A program made the translations under genes and the position numbers. Positions 32,066 through 41,659 of a stretch of 64,000 nt of DNA are shown one piece after another. The stretch is from Planctomycetota bacterium. Lineage in GTDB: Bacteria > Planctomycetota > SZUA-567 > H5-PLA8. The notes beneath the pieces were generated by a model. The model made no database searches. It was not told the origin of the DNA and saw only the letters and a program-made list of their open reading frames with translations. Location of the stretch: positions 1 through 64,000 of the forward strand of contig JACQFI010000033.1 in the NCBI GenBank assembly GCA_016200135.1. The letters run 5' to 3'. Position 1 is the first letter of the stretch. Each line of letters begins with the position of its first letter.

Positions 32066-32663
32066 GGGGTGAGGTCTCCTTACTGGTATAGGGCGTGTAC
32101 CCGCTGTGAAGCGCTAGCTAGTTGGAATACACCGGAGGGGAATGGAAGGCGATTATTTCTCGCAACTCATTATATAATAATATGTTAAAAATGTTAACTT
32201 GTGCGTGATGATTCGTCCCGTAGAGCCCCAATGCTAGTAGGTCGCCCGACCGTGAATTCCACACAGTACAGGTCTGCGCGACCCACAAGCACCGCCGCGC
32301 AGCGGATACCACAATTCCAAATTTGCCGTTCCGTGCTTCATGCGGATTTCGTGCTTCGGATTTACCGTTCGATACGTTTTCAGCGCCGCCGCACTCCCGA
32401 AATCCCAAGCAGGATTCCGCGCCTCTTTTGGGAACCTTTGCCACGACCGGAAATGCGCCCTTAATCCTAAGAAGGGCAATAACTTGCGGACGCCCATCAA
32501 CCGCCAACTTCGGTCCGAAATCCGTCCAGAAATCCGGGCTCGTGGCCGATACCTAAGCAGCAACGTGCATCCTCAGCTTTTCGAGCTGAGCTCGAAACGA
32601 AAGTCGCCCCTTGCCGGGGCATCGTGGGTCCCCGCGGTCAACGCCTGTTTGCCGGAGGTTGGG
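32066..32663. other. 598-nt intergenic region upstream of ftsK and the barrel gene
   Basis: No ORF with coding character. It contains an AT-rich block at about 32147-32205 (TTATATAATAATATGTTAAA and a TGTTAAAAATGTTAAC repeat), suitable for divergent promoters. It also has a run of repeated words around 32314-32370 (TGCTTCATGCGGATTTCGTG), of the same character as repeats elsewhere in the window. A further 190 nt of ordinary GC precedes ftsK. Confidence 0.5.
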
Positions 32664-35567
32664 ATGGAAAACGAACGCGCCAAAGAAACGACGGCCATCG
32701 TCACGGGGCTCGCCTTCGCGGGCCTCGCGGTCTTCTGCGGGCTGAGCCTGTACTCGCACGCGCCGGCCGACGTGATGGACTTCGAGGCCGCCACCGCGGG
32801 CCGCGTCGGCAACCTCTGCGGCCTCATCGGCGCGAAGGTCGCGCACCACCTCCTCTGCCTGTACGGCGCGGGCGCATGGGTGAGCGTGCTCTGCCTGCTG
32901 GCCTTCGGCGCGATGATGTGCGCGGCGCGCTCGCTGTCCGGCATCGTCCTGCGCGGCTTCGGCTCGCTCCTGCTCGTCGCCATCGTCTGTACGTGGGTCA
33001 GCGTGCCCTTCGTGGGCGCGGTCGAGAACGCCGGCCTCTACCCCGCGGGCCGCGGCGGGATCCTGGGGAGCTACTACCTCGCGCCGCCGCTCGTGAACTA
33101 CTTCGGACCCGTCGGCGTCTACCTCGTGCTCGTCACGGCGCTCATCCTCTCGGGCCTGATGATCGCGAAGGACGTCACCGAGTTCCTCCTCGGCATGGTC
33201 GGGCGCGGCTGTGTGCGCGTGGCCAAGCTCGGCTGGGACGCTGCTCTCGGCAAGCTCAAGGAACACGCCGCGCCCGCGCCGGCACTCCAGCCCGTCGCCG
33301 CCGGCAACAGCGCGCGCCTCAAGCTCGAACGCGCCGCGGTGAAAGCGCCCGTGCCGGAAGCTCCGCCGGTCCCGCAGAAGAATGACTTCATCGCCATCGC
33401 TAAGGAGAAGGACACCGTTCAGCCCGCGACCCGCAAGCTGCGCCAGGCGCTCGTGACGGCGGAGGACCTGCAGGACCTCGAGGACGACAAGCCGGAAGTC
33501 CCCGAAGCCAAGAAGCGCGCGCTGCCCAAGGTGGAAGCGAAGAAGCCCGAACCCGTCAGCGACGAGGACGAGGCCAAGGCGCGCCGCGAGGAAGCCGTGC
33601 GCCAGGCCGACATGGCCGAGAAGGAACGCATCGAGCGCGAGAAGGACGCCAAGGAGCGCTCCGAGAAGGAAGCCAAGGCGCTGGAGAAGCTCGAGAAGGA
33701 GCGCGCCGGGCAGGAGCGCGAAAAAGAGAAAGCCCGCCAGAAATTCATGGCCGCCATGCAGGAGAAACAGGACAAGGAGAAGGGCAAGCCCGGCGGCACG
33801 AAAGCCGAAGAGGGCGCAGCCGGCGAACCCGCCGCGGCCAAGCCGAAGCTCCCCGACGACTACACACTGCCGGACTACAGCTCACTCGAAGCCAAGGACA
33901 TCGCGGTCGAAGTCTCCAGCGACACGCTCAAGGACCGCGGCGCGAAGCTCATCGAGACGCTCTGGGAGTTCAAGATCGGCTCGCGGCTGGTGGGCATCCA
34001 CCACGGCCCGGCCGTGACGATGTACGAGCTCTCGCTGGACCCGGGCATCAAGGTCCAGCGCGTGATGAACCTCTCCGACAATCTTTCGATGGCCATGAAG
34101 GCCGAGAACGGTGTCCGCATCATCGCCCCGATCCCCGGCCGCGACACCATCGGCATCGAGATCCCGAACCTGGAAGACTACGTCGTCCGCATGCGCCCGA
34201 TCATGGAATCGACCCAGTTCCGCAGCGGCAACTGGACGCTCCCGCTCATCCTCGGCCGCGACGCCACCGGCAACCCGCTCGTCGCGGACCTCGCGCGCAT
34301 GCCGCACCTGCTCATCGCCGGAACCACCGGCTCCGGCAAGTCGGTCTGCGTGAACTCGATCATCCTCTCGCTGATGATCCTGCGCCGGCCGCATGAGGTG
34401 AAGCTTATCCTCGTCGACCCGAAGCAGGTCGAGATGACCGACTTCAAGGGCATCCCGCACCTGCTCAGCCCGGTCGTCAGCGACATGAAGCTTGCCGCCG
34501 GCGTGCTCACCTGGGCCGTGCAGAAGATGGAAGACCGCTACGAGCGCATGAGCAAGGTCGGCGTGCGCAACATCGCGACCTTCAACAAGCTCACTCAGGA
34601 AGAGCGCCTCGCGCGCCTGCCGCAGGACGAGTCGCCCGACAACTACGTGGACCCGATGCCGTACATTGTGATCATCGTCGACGAGTTTGCCGACCTGATG
34701 ATGACCAGCGGCAAGGAGATCGAGCAGGCCATCGCGCGGCTCGCGCAGAAGGCCCGCGCCGCCGGCATTCACGTCATCCTCGCCACGCAGCGCCCGAGCG
34801 CCGACGTCGTCACGGGCCTCATCAAGACCAACCTGCCCTGCCGCATCTGCTTCCAGGTAAAGAGCAAGATCGACAGCCGCATCGTGCTCGACACCGGCGG
34901 CGCCGACAAGCTCGCCGGCAAGGGCGACATGCTCTTCGTTCCGCCCGGAACTTCGCAGCTCATCCGCGCCAAGGGCGTCTTCATCGCCGATCACGAGACC
35001 AAGGCCGTCGTGGACTACTGCAAGAAGCAGGCCGCGCCGATCTACAGCGACGAGATCGAACGCGTCGCCGCCGCCGCCGCGCATTCGGGCGAAGGCGAAC
35101 AGGCTCCGCAGGACCAGATGCCGCTCGACGAGAAGTTCGAGGAGGGCGTGGAGTGCTTCCTCGCCGTCGGCCGCGCTTCCACGAGCCTGCTGCAGCGCCG
35201 CATGGGCCTGGGCTACACGCGCGCCGCCAAGCTCTGCGACCAGATGGAACAGCGCGGCATCGTCGGCCCCGACCGCGGCGCCAAGGGCCGCGAACTGCTC
35301 ATCACGCCCGAAGCCTGGGAGTCCTACAAGAAGGGCATGCTCGCCGATAAGAACCACGCCGCGACTTGGGGCGACCGCAAGTCCGCCGCCGGAGCCGCCG
35401 GCAGCGAACCCGCGCCGCTGCCCGCCCTCGCCGCGGTCCTCGACCCCGTGGACGGCACCCGCGGCGACGAGCACGGCGACCGCAGCGACGTCGCCGAAGA
35501 CGGCGAAGCCAAGGTAGATACGGGCTTGGTTGGCCAACTGGATCATGAGCCGACCGCGGCGGACTAG
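32664..35567 (+). CDS. ftsK: DNA translocase FtsK/SpoIIIE
   Basis: About 967 aa from the ATG at 32664, which has GGAGGT upstream; longer in-frame starts cover repeat-like DNA. The N-terminus holds four membrane helices (about 12-185). A long charged linker (about 200-400) has Lys/Glu coiled-coil character. The motor begins near residue 410: YELSLDPGIKVQRVMNLSDN, Walker A TTGSGKSVCVN (about 553), Walker B YIVIIVDEFADLMM, and KARAAGIHVILATQRPSADV. The gamma winged helix (about 805-870) reads FLAVGRASTSLLQRRMGLGY. It pumps chromosome termini through the septum and activates XerCD. An extra tail of about 80 residues, Ala/Asp-rich, follows the gamma domain. A terminator lies 28 nt after the stop. 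Confidence 0.94.
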   Translation: MENERAKETTAIVTGLAFAGLAVFCGLSLYSHAPADVMDFEAATAGRVGNLCGLIGAKVAHHLLCLYGAGAWVSVLCLLAFGAMMCAARSLSGIVLRGFGSLLLVAIVCTWVSVPFVGAVENAGLYPAGRGGILGSYYLAPPLVNYFGPVGVYLVLVTALILSGLMIAKDVTEFLLGMVGRGCVRVAKLGWDAALGKLKEHAAPAPALQPVAAGNSARLKLERAAVKAPVPEAPPVPQKNDFIAIAKEKDTVQPATRKLRQALVTAEDLQDLEDDKPEVPEAKKRALPKVEAKKPEPVSDEDEAKARREEAVRQADMAEKERIEREKDAKERSEKEAKALEKLEKERAGQEREKEKARQKFMAAMQEKQDKEKGKPGGTKAEEGAAGEPAAAKPKLPDDYTLPDYSSLEAKDIAVEVSSDTLKDRGAKLIETLWEFKIGSRLVGIHHGPAVTMYELSLDPGIKVQRVMNLSDNLSMAMKAENGVRIIAPIPGRDTIGIEIPNLEDYVVRMRPIMESTQFRSGNWTLPLILGRDATGNPLVADLARMPHLLIAGTTGSGKSVCVNSIILSLMILRRPHEVKLILVDPKQVEMTDFKGIPHLLSPVVSDMKLAAGVLTWAVQKMEDRYERMSKVGVRNIATFNKLTQEERLARLPQDESPDNYVDPMPYIVIIVDEFADLMMTSGKEIEQAIARLAQKARAAGIHVILATQRPSADVVTGLIKTNLPCRICFQVKSKIDSRIVLDTGGADKLAGKGDMLFVPPGTSQLIRAKGVFIADHETKAVVDYCKKQAAPIYSDEIERVAAAAAHSGEGEQAPQDQMPLDEKFEEGVECFLAVGRASTSLLQRRMGLGYTRAAKLCDQMEQRGIVGPDRGAKGRELLITPEAWESYKKGMLADKNHAATWGDRKSAAGAAGSEPAPLPALAAVLDPVDGTRGDEHGDRSDVAEDGEAKVDTGLVGQLDHEPTAAD

Positions 35568-35595
35568 ACGCACACGCCGTCCTGCTTGCAGCATC

Positions 35596-35627
35596 GACCC
35601 GGACCCTTGCGGTCCGGGTCTTGTTTT
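35596..35627 (+). terminator. Rho-independent terminator of ftsK
   Basis: GACCCGGACC (35596-35605), loop CTTGC, GGTCCGGGTC (35611-35620), then TTGTTTT. It has a perfect 10-bp stem and lies 28 nt past the ftsK stop. Confidence 0.93.
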
Positions 35628-35675
35628 AGGAACTCTTAGTAAGGCAAGGCTCGGAAGGTCATCGGAAGCTTCGCG

Positions 35676-37523
35676 TCACGGCGCGTTTCCCGCCGCGGCG
35701 GGGGTAAAGCGCACGCCCTGGAACTCCTTGAAGAGTTCCTCCCAGGGTTCCCCGCCGTTGTCTTTGCCTTCGGGACCAACTGAGTACAGCGTGACGCCCC
35801 GCGCGTTGGAGACGAGCCGAAGCGGCTTGCCGTCGAAAGGGTCGGCGGGCGGGATGGGCAGATACGCGGGCGTAAGATCCTCCAGCTTCGCGGGAAGCCG
35901 CCCGTGCTCGGCGCGGTACCGCGCCATCGCCACGACCGTTCGCGCCATGCGGTAGCGCGCATCGCCATACACGAACGCGTCGTACGTGTGGCCAAGAACG
36001 GAAGTCAACTCCCAAGTCACCAGACCCCGCATGCGCAGCGCCAAGGTATCGCTGGAGGGAAACAGGTCCTTCCAGGCCGAATTTATTTCATGGTAAGGCC
36101 TCCCGGCCAGTGCTCGAGCCTGATGCATAACGTCCCGGAAACTTTCCAGGTCGTCTTGGAGCAGAAAGAGGCGGATCAGCGGCGAGTACAGTTCGCTCAA
36201 CGGCAAGCGGGCATCGCGCCCCGAGTTCCAGCCTATTTGCTGCATGAGGGAAAGCGTATCGCCCTGCGCGATCGTAGCGAAGGAGGCGATGCCCATGGCC
36301 TCTTCCATCTGCAGGCAGCGCTGGAATTGGCGCTTGTAGGAGACCACATCGTCGAGTTCCAGGCCGCGCAGGTCGTCGAGCGAAGGGTGCGTCCGCTCGA
36401 CCAGTTCTGCCAGCACGCCCAAGCCGATGCTGTCTACCGCCGAGGCCACCAGGATGCAGATGAGGATGGGGTCGCGGCGCACATGCCTGGCAATCCCGAA
36501 GATGACCCCGATGTCGTCAAAGGCCGTCTTGAGATGCCCCAGCGCCGCCTCGCGACGGGCATGGATGCCCAGAAGACGCGCGGAGTTGCGCATTTTGACA
36601 AGATCCCACAGAACCATGCTGAAGCCCTGGGACCAATCCCGGTCGAACTCGCAGTCCGGCAACCGCTCCGCACGGCGCAAAAGCTTGAGGCTCTGCTCGT
36701 GGGCGGCAAGGAAAGCAGTCAGCGCCGTGTCGTTCGCCCCCATGTCCATGGGGACCATCTTCTCATCGTGGCCCCAAATCCAGCGGGTGTGTTTGGTCTT
36801 CCACTCCTGAGGCCACCGTGAACTCTCGGGCTCAGCCTCGAACGCCTGCGTGTACACGAGTGCAGCGTTCTCCTGCTCCGGCAGGCGCGGCGGCGCGATG
36901 GCCAACGCCATGGCGCCGGCCTCGGTGCGCATGTCGTTAAGGCGCGTCCGCACGCCTAAATCGAGGTTCCAGAAAGTCATCGCGCTCACCATCAGCGCGG
37001 CGGCCGCGGCCAACGCCAGCCGTTCCCGAGGCCAGCCGGCGCTTGCGCGGGCCTCGCCTTCCCTGCGCCGCCACGCCGCGCGCAGAATCCAGGCGCTTCC
37101 CACAAGATAAAGAAGGGTCCAGGAGAGGGCGTAGCCAAACCATGAATGAAGCAACTCGCTGCGGAACTTCAGCATCCCGGCCATGATCGAAATGTGGGAT
37201 GCGGGAGCCAACGGCAGCGCCGCCACCAACAGCGTGCCCGCTACGCCCGCAAAACCCGCGGGGCGTTCCCAGCCCTTGCGCCGAATCCAGATAAAGAATG
37301 CCCCGAACTCCAACACGAGCAGGCTCACGGCCACGGGGATAGCGTCCGAATAGGAGAAAAAGGCGCAGACCAGCGCGGCCACGAGCGCGGCCACGAGCGC
37401 CGAGGCAGCCCCGAACGCGAGCACCCTCTTGCCCGGCGTCAGGTGCGTCCAAAGAGCCGCCGCAAGCGCGACCAGCAACAACGCCGCCGCCAGACTCTCG
37501 ATCCAGATCAATGCGTATCCCAT
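35676..37523 (-). CDS. Polytopic membrane protein with pseudopilin-like C-terminal tail
   Basis: About 615 aa from the ATG at 37523. About five or six membrane helices occupy residues 5-195 (SLAAALLLVALAAALW, ASALVAALVAALVCAFF, IPVAVSLLVLEFGAFFIW, FAGVAGTLLVAALPLA, ALSWTLLYLVGSAWIL and ALAAAAALMVSAMTFW). A long extracytoplasmic part of mostly helices follows. The end reads RYRAEHGRLPAKLEDLTPAY, then ADPFDGKPLRLV and VTLYSVGPEGKDNGG, the pattern of the C-terminal part of GspG-type pseudopilins. It overlaps the upstream gene by 16 nt and is third in a sigma-factor operon. It probably serves as a sensor or effector under that sigma factor; I cannot name the family. Confidence 0.8.
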   Translation of the reverse strand: MGYALIWIESLAAALLLVALAAALWTHLTPGKRVLAFGAASALVAALVAALVCAFFSYSDAIPVAVSLLVLEFGAFFIWIRRKGWERPAGFAGVAGTLLVAALPLAPASHISIMAGMLKFRSELLHSWFGYALSWTLLYLVGSAWILRAAWRRREGEARASAGWPRERLALAAAAALMVSAMTFWNLDLGVRTRLNDMRTEAGAMALAIAPPRLPEQENAALVYTQAFEAEPESSRWPQEWKTKHTRWIWGHDEKMVPMDMGANDTALTAFLAAHEQSLKLLRRAERLPDCEFDRDWSQGFSMVLWDLVKMRNSARLLGIHARREAALGHLKTAFDDIGVIFGIARHVRRDPILICILVASAVDSIGLGVLAELVERTHPSLDDLRGLELDDVVSYKRQFQRCLQMEEAMGIASFATIAQGDTLSLMQQIGWNSGRDARLPLSELYSPLIRLFLLQDDLESFRDVMHQARALAGRPYHEINSAWKDLFPSSDTLALRMRGLVTWELTSVLGHTYDAFVYGDARYRMARTVVAMARYRAEHGRLPAKLEDLTPAYLPIPPADPFDGKPLRLVSNARGVTLYSVGPEGKDNGGEPWEELFKEFQGVRFTPAAAGNAP

Positions 37524-37969
37524 GGGGCCTCCGTGCGAAGATTGTCGAGAACACCGGAAGCGTGCTCCGCGCCCTGCGGCGGTACGCGCGGCGCAGGCAC
37601 GAGCCTGCATCCAGTGCGCATGCGCCAGGCCCACACGCGCGCGGTGGGCTCGTCGAGTTCCGGAAGGAGTGCGCGGAGGTCTTCGCTTGTGGCTTGGCCT
37701 TGCGCCGGACCCATCGCCGCCGCCGGCCACGGCGAATACTCCGCTGCGCTCATAGCGAGATTGAGCCAGAGGACCACCGCAGCCGCGGTCGCCGCGACAA
37801 AGCGGCCAAACCCGATGCGGCCGATCTGTTCGATGCGGCTCGAGCGCGGCTTGGCGCAGGCTGCTCGAACTTCCGCCAGAACCTTGGCGCGAAGTTCGGA
37901 CGGAAGGCCCGGCCCGGCGCGGTCTGCTAGGCGTTGTTCGAGATCTTGCGGCCCGCCGAGATCACTCAC
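37508..37969 (-). CDS. Small membrane protein, probable anti-sigma factor
   Basis: About 153 aa. The GTG start at 37969 sits in GTGAGTGA, overlapping the stop of the ECF sigma gene, so translation is coupled. The first 50 residues (VSDLGGPQDLEQRLADRAG, LPSELRAKVLAEVRAAC) resemble the cytoplasmic start of many anti-sigma proteins. One membrane helix follows (FGRFVAATAAAVVLWLNLAM, about 55-76), then a short extracytoplasmic part ending in a Pro-rich tail. No zinc motif is seen. Its place directly after the sigma gene is the main reason for the anti-sigma call. It overlaps the next gene by 16 nt. Confidence 0.72.
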   Translation of the reverse strand: MSDLGGPQDLEQRLADRAGPGLPSELRAKVLAEVRAACAKPRSSRIEQIGRIGFGRFVAATAAAVVLWLNLAMSAAEYSPWPAAAMGPAQGQATSEDLRALLPELDEPTARVWAWRMRTGCRLVPAPRVPPQGAEHASGVLDNLRTEAPWDTH

Positions 37970-38492
37970 GCGTGCGAACCTCCAGGATGCCGCGCAGTTT
38001 CTCCAACGCGTACCGATAGCGGCTGGCCGCCGTGTTCGGACTGATGGCCAGCGCATCGGCGACTTCCTCGAACGTAAGCCCGCCGTCGATCTTCAGGACA
38101 ATCACTTCGCGCTGTTCCAGCGGCAGCGCCGCCAGCGCGGCCTGGTAATCCACGGGGCTCTCGACAGTGGATCCCACGGCCTGCGCGGCGTCTGTCGAAC
38201 GCTGAACGCGTGAGCGCTGCTCCAGCATCTGCCCGCAAGCGCGGCGCAGGGACGAGAACAGGTATGCGTCCAGATTGCGAACCTCCATCAGCGATCCTCT
38301 TGCCCGCGCCAAGCCCACGAAAACCTCCTGCACCGCGTCTTCCGCTTCCTCGCGGGAGTTCAACAGTCCCCACGCGGCCCGAAAAAGCCGCGGCGCGCTG
38401 CGGTCGTAGAGTTCCGCCCACGATTCTTCGCGGCCGTCGCGGAGGTGCCTCAGCAGGGCGTCATCTGTGCCGTCCATCAACGCTTCCGTCAT
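37962..38492 (-). CDS. ECF RNA polymerase sigma factor (second in window)
   Basis: 176 aa. Sigma-2: WAELYDRSAPRLFRAAWGLL, NSREEAEDAVQEVFVGLARA, LDAYLFSSLRRACGQML. Sigma-4: LAALPLEQREVIVLKIDGGL, TFEEVADALAISPNTAASRY, RYALEKLRG. The start could be M1 (38492) or M6 (38477); neither has a clear ribosome site. It is the first gene of a three-gene operon in which each junction overlaps (8 nt, then 16 nt). This suggests stoichiometric production of the sigma factor and its membrane partners. The 116 nt upstream up to the end of mutS holds only a small TAAGAAA repeat. Confidence 0.92.
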   Translation of the reverse strand: MTEALMDGTDDALLRHLRDGREESWAELYDRSAPRLFRAAWGLLNSREEAEDAVQEVFVGLARARGSLMEVRNLDAYLFSSLRRACGQMLEQRSRVQRSTDAAQAVGSTVESPVDYQAALAALPLEQREVIVLKIDGGLTFEEVADALAISPNTAASRYRYALEKLRGILEVRTRE

Positions 38493-38608
38493 TCAAGAGG
38501 ACCGGGGAGGTTGGATTTGTCTAAGAAAGCGTAAGAAATGCCGCCATCGAGTGGATCGCTAAGGTGCTATTACGCAAAGCCCATCGAGTCATTCGGCGGC
38601 CGAGATCT

Positions 38609-41407
38609 TTAGCCTTGCCCTTTCGCCTTCTTCACCAGCGCGGCAAGTTTGGCCAGGGCTTCCATGGGCGAGAGCGCGTTCGGGTCGGTGCCGCGAATCT
38701 CGTCGAGGAGGGCCTTCACGCGCGGGTCGATCTCCTTCTCGGTGGGCTCGAAGAGCATCATCTGGCCGTCGTCGTGCTTGGGCTGAACGCGGCGGCGCTT
38801 GGGACTGGCCGAGGCCGGAACGTTCACGTTGGCGACGCGGTCCTGCGCCTCGGCTTCGAGCTCCAGCAGGATCGCGCGGGCGCGCTCGATCACCGGCGCG
38901 GGGATGCCTGCGAGCCGCGCCACATGCAGCCCGAAGCTCCGCTCGCTCGGGCCCGCGATGATGCGGTGCAGGAAGGTAATCTCGCCCTGCCACTCCTTCA
39001 CCACCGCGCTGGCGTTGCGGACGCGGGGCAGCTCCTCTTCAAGGCCGCAGAGCTCATGGTAGTGGGTCGCAAAGAGCGTCCGCGGCTTGGCCGCGCCCTG
39101 ATACAGGTGTTCCACGATGGCCCACGCCAGGCTCACGCCATCGTAGGTGCTCGTGCCGCGGCCGACCTCGTCGAGGATCACCAGCGAGCGGTCGGATGCG
39201 TGCGCGAGGATCTCGGCGACCTCGGCCATCTCCACCATAAAGGTGCTGCGCCCGCCGAAGAGGTCGTCGGCAGCGCCGATGCGCGTGAAGATGCGGTCCA
39301 CGAGCCCGACCTCCGCCGCCTGCGCGGGCACGTACGCGCCCATCTGCGCCAGGATCGTGCAGAGCGCCGCCGCGCGGATGTAGGTGCTCTTGCCCGCCAT
39401 GTTCGGGCCGGTCAGGAGCAGGATCTGCGGGGCACGCTCCTTCTCTTCCTTGGCCGTGCCGTTGGAAGGCTTGGCGTCGAGAAATAGGTCGTTGGGCACG
39501 AGTTCGCCCTTGGCCAGCGTGTCCTCGAGCACCGGGTGGCGCATCTGATCGAAGAAGAGCTTGCGCGAGAGGCTTAAGGCCGGGCGGACATGCGCCTTCT
39601 TCGCCGCGACCTCGGCCAGCGAGGCCAGCGCGTCGAGTTCCGCGAGCCCCGCGCCGGCGGCCTGGAGCTGCGGGACCGCCTGCGCCACTTCGTCCCGGAG
39701 CGCGTTGAAGAGCCGCGTCTCGAGGACGCGCAGCTTGTCCTCCGCGCCGAGCACCTCGGCCTCGTACTTCTTGAGCTCGGGCGTGACGTAGCGCTCGGCG
39801 TTGGCGAGCGTCTGGCGGCGCTCGAAGTCCTTGGGCACACTGCCCAGGTTCGCCCGCGTAACCTCTATATAGTAACCGAAGACCTGGTTGTAGCCGACCT
39901 TCAGGTTCGCGATGCCGGTCTGTTCACGCGCCTGCGTCTGGAAGTTGGCGATCCACTGCTTGCCGCCGCGGGCGATCTCGCGGAGCCGGTCGAGCTCCGC
40001 GTCCACGCCCGCGCGGATCAGCCCGCCGTCGCTCACGCTTAAGGGGCAGTCTTCGTTGAGCGCGGCCTCGATGCGCGCGGCGACGGGGCCGAGGCCGCCG
40101 CAGCGCCCGCGCAGCTCTGCCAGCACGCCCGGCTTAAAGTTGGCCAGCGCGTCGTGGAACTTCGGCAGGAGCTTGAGCGAGTTCTTGAGGCCAATCAGGT
40201 CGCGCGGCGTCGCGCGACCGGCGGAGAGCCGCGCGGCGATGCGCTCGAGGTCCACGGTCTCCTTGAGCGTCTCGCGGAGCTCCTCGCGCAGGAGCACGTC
40301 GGTCACCAGTGCCGCGACGGCGTCCTGGCGGGCCTTAAGCGGCTCGAGGCCGCGCAGCGGGCGGAGCATCCATTCGCGCAGCCGCCGCGCGCCGGCGCTG
40401 GTGCGCGTGCGGTCGATGGTCCAGAGCAGCGAGCCCTCGTACGCGCGGTCGCGCAGGGTCTCGACGAGCTCCAGGCTGCGGATCGCGACCGCGTCGAGTT
40501 CCAGAAAGGCGTCGGGGTCGAGCGCACGCGGGGCCTGCAAGTGCGCCGCGGCCCCGGCGTGCATGGCCTCGAGGTAGCCGAGCAGCGCGCCGGCGGCGCA
40601 GGCGGCGAGGGGCATGGCCTGGACGATCCTCTTGGTCTCCGCACCGGCCGCTTTGCCGGCGCCGAACCGCGCGCCCAGCCGCCCGTGCGATTCCACCGGC
40701 GCGAAGGCCTCCGGCTTTAGAAAGGAGACGGCCGCGTGGATGCCCGGCGGCAGCGGCGGCGGCGCCTTCGTCCCCGGCGGCACGGGCGCGGGCTGGGCGA
40801 GCAGGCACTCGCTCGGCGCGAGGCGCGCCAGTTCGGCGGTGAGTTCGTGCTCGTCCTTAAGTTCGCGCACGAAGATCGCTCCGCCGGCAAGGTCGACCGA
40901 GGCGAGGCCGCGCGGGGCTTGCGGGTCGCCGGGCGTCTCGCAATGAACGGCCGCGAGCCGGTTCGGCTTGCGCGCGTCCAGCAGGTTGTCCTCGACCACC
41001 GTGCCGGGAGTGACGACGCGGGTGACGTCGCGCTTGACCAGCCCCTTGGCAAGGCTCGCGTCTTCGGTCTGGTCGCAGATCGAGACGCTGAAGCCCTGGC
41101 GCAGCAGCCGCGCAAGGTAGGCCTCGGCGTTGTGCACGGGCACGCCGGCCATGGGCACCGCGTCGGGCCCTTTGCTGCGGCTGGTGAGCGTAAGGCCCAG
41201 GACGCGCGCGGCGACCTTGGCGTCCTCGAAGAAGAGCTCGTAGAAGTCGCCGAGGCGGAAGAAGAGGAGCGCGTGGGGATAGCGCTGCTTCGCGGCGTGG
41301 TACTGCCGCATCATCGGCGTGTCGTTAGCCGCGGACGCGGGGTCCTCCGCGACGGTCTCGGCGCCGCCGGCATCGGCGGTCTGCCCGGTCTTTCTTGGGG
41401 AAGCCAT
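38609..41407 (-). CDS. mutS: DNA mismatch repair protein MutS
   Basis: About 932 aa from the ATG at 41407 (a shorter start near TPMMRQYHAAKQ is possible). The mismatch-recognition domain has FFRLGDFYELFFEDA with the Phe-x-Glu contact. The connector and lever/clamp domains fill the middle (RTRTSAGARRLREWMLRPLR; GYNQVFGYYIEVTRAN). The ATPase domain has Walker A TGPNMAGKSTYIRAAAL, SLVILDEVGRGTSTYDGVSL for Walker B and signature, and TLFATHYHELCGLE. It recognises base mismatches and recruits MutL. Length is slightly above typical MutS (about 850-880), through the N-terminal tail and a Lys/Arg stretch near 865. No mutL is in the window. Confidence 0.96.
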   Translation of the reverse strand: MASPRKTGQTADAGGAETVAEDPASAANDTPMMRQYHAAKQRYPHALLFFRLGDFYELFFEDAKVAARVLGLTLTSRSKGPDAVPMAGVPVHNAEAYLARLLRQGFSVSICDQTEDASLAKGLVKRDVTRVVTPGTVVEDNLLDARKPNRLAAVHCETPGDPQAPRGLASVDLAGGAIFVRELKDEHELTAELARLAPSECLLAQPAPVPPGTKAPPPLPPGIHAAVSFLKPEAFAPVESHGRLGARFGAGKAAGAETKRIVQAMPLAACAAGALLGYLEAMHAGAAAHLQAPRALDPDAFLELDAVAIRSLELVETLRDRAYEGSLLWTIDRTRTSAGARRLREWMLRPLRGLEPLKARQDAVAALVTDVLLREELRETLKETVDLERIAARLSAGRATPRDLIGLKNSLKLLPKFHDALANFKPGVLAELRGRCGGLGPVAARIEAALNEDCPLSVSDGGLIRAGVDAELDRLREIARGGKQWIANFQTQAREQTGIANLKVGYNQVFGYYIEVTRANLGSVPKDFERRQTLANAERYVTPELKKYEAEVLGAEDKLRVLETRLFNALRDEVAQAVPQLQAAGAGLAELDALASLAEVAAKKAHVRPALSLSRKLFFDQMRHPVLEDTLAKGELVPNDLFLDAKPSNGTAKEEKERAPQILLLTGPNMAGKSTYIRAAALCTILAQMGAYVPAQAAEVGLVDRIFTRIGAADDLFGGRSTFMVEMAEVAEILAHASDRSLVILDEVGRGTSTYDGVSLAWAIVEHLYQGAAKPRTLFATHYHELCGLEEELPRVRNASAVVKEWQGEITFLHRIIAGPSERSFGLHVARLAGIPAPVIERARAILLELEAEAQDRVANVNVPASASPKRRRVQPKHDDGQMMLFEPTEKEIDPRVKALLDEIRGTDPNALSPMEALAKLAALVKKAKGQG

Positions 41408-41490
41408 GATCGGCGAGCCATTATGCGGCGCGGGCCGACGCTGGCAAGGACCGCCGTCCTGTTGGCCGGGACCTTTCGAGCGCATGCATT

Positions 41491-41538
41491 CGTGGCTCCG
41501 CCGTCCCGGCGGAGGTCGCAGCAGCGTCCCGCCGCTGC
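41491..41538 (+). repeat. 48-bp double-palindrome repeat (family R1, copy B)
   Basis: It is nearly identical to copies A and C, with GCTCCGCCGTCCCGGCGGAG and GCAGCGTCCCGCCGCTGC palindromes. It lies in the 252-nt divergent region between mutS and the hybrid kinase. A further GC-rich half-palindrome follows to about 41590. Confidence 0.9.
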
Positions 41539-41659
41539 ATGGGCCACCACCCGCCCGGATGCCGGGGAGCCACCGGTGGGACGCCGCACCCCGAGTTCGA
41601 GTCCCAAGCCCCGGTTTGGCGTTGCCCGGCACGCACGCTCTACTAGGTTGTAAAAGGAT

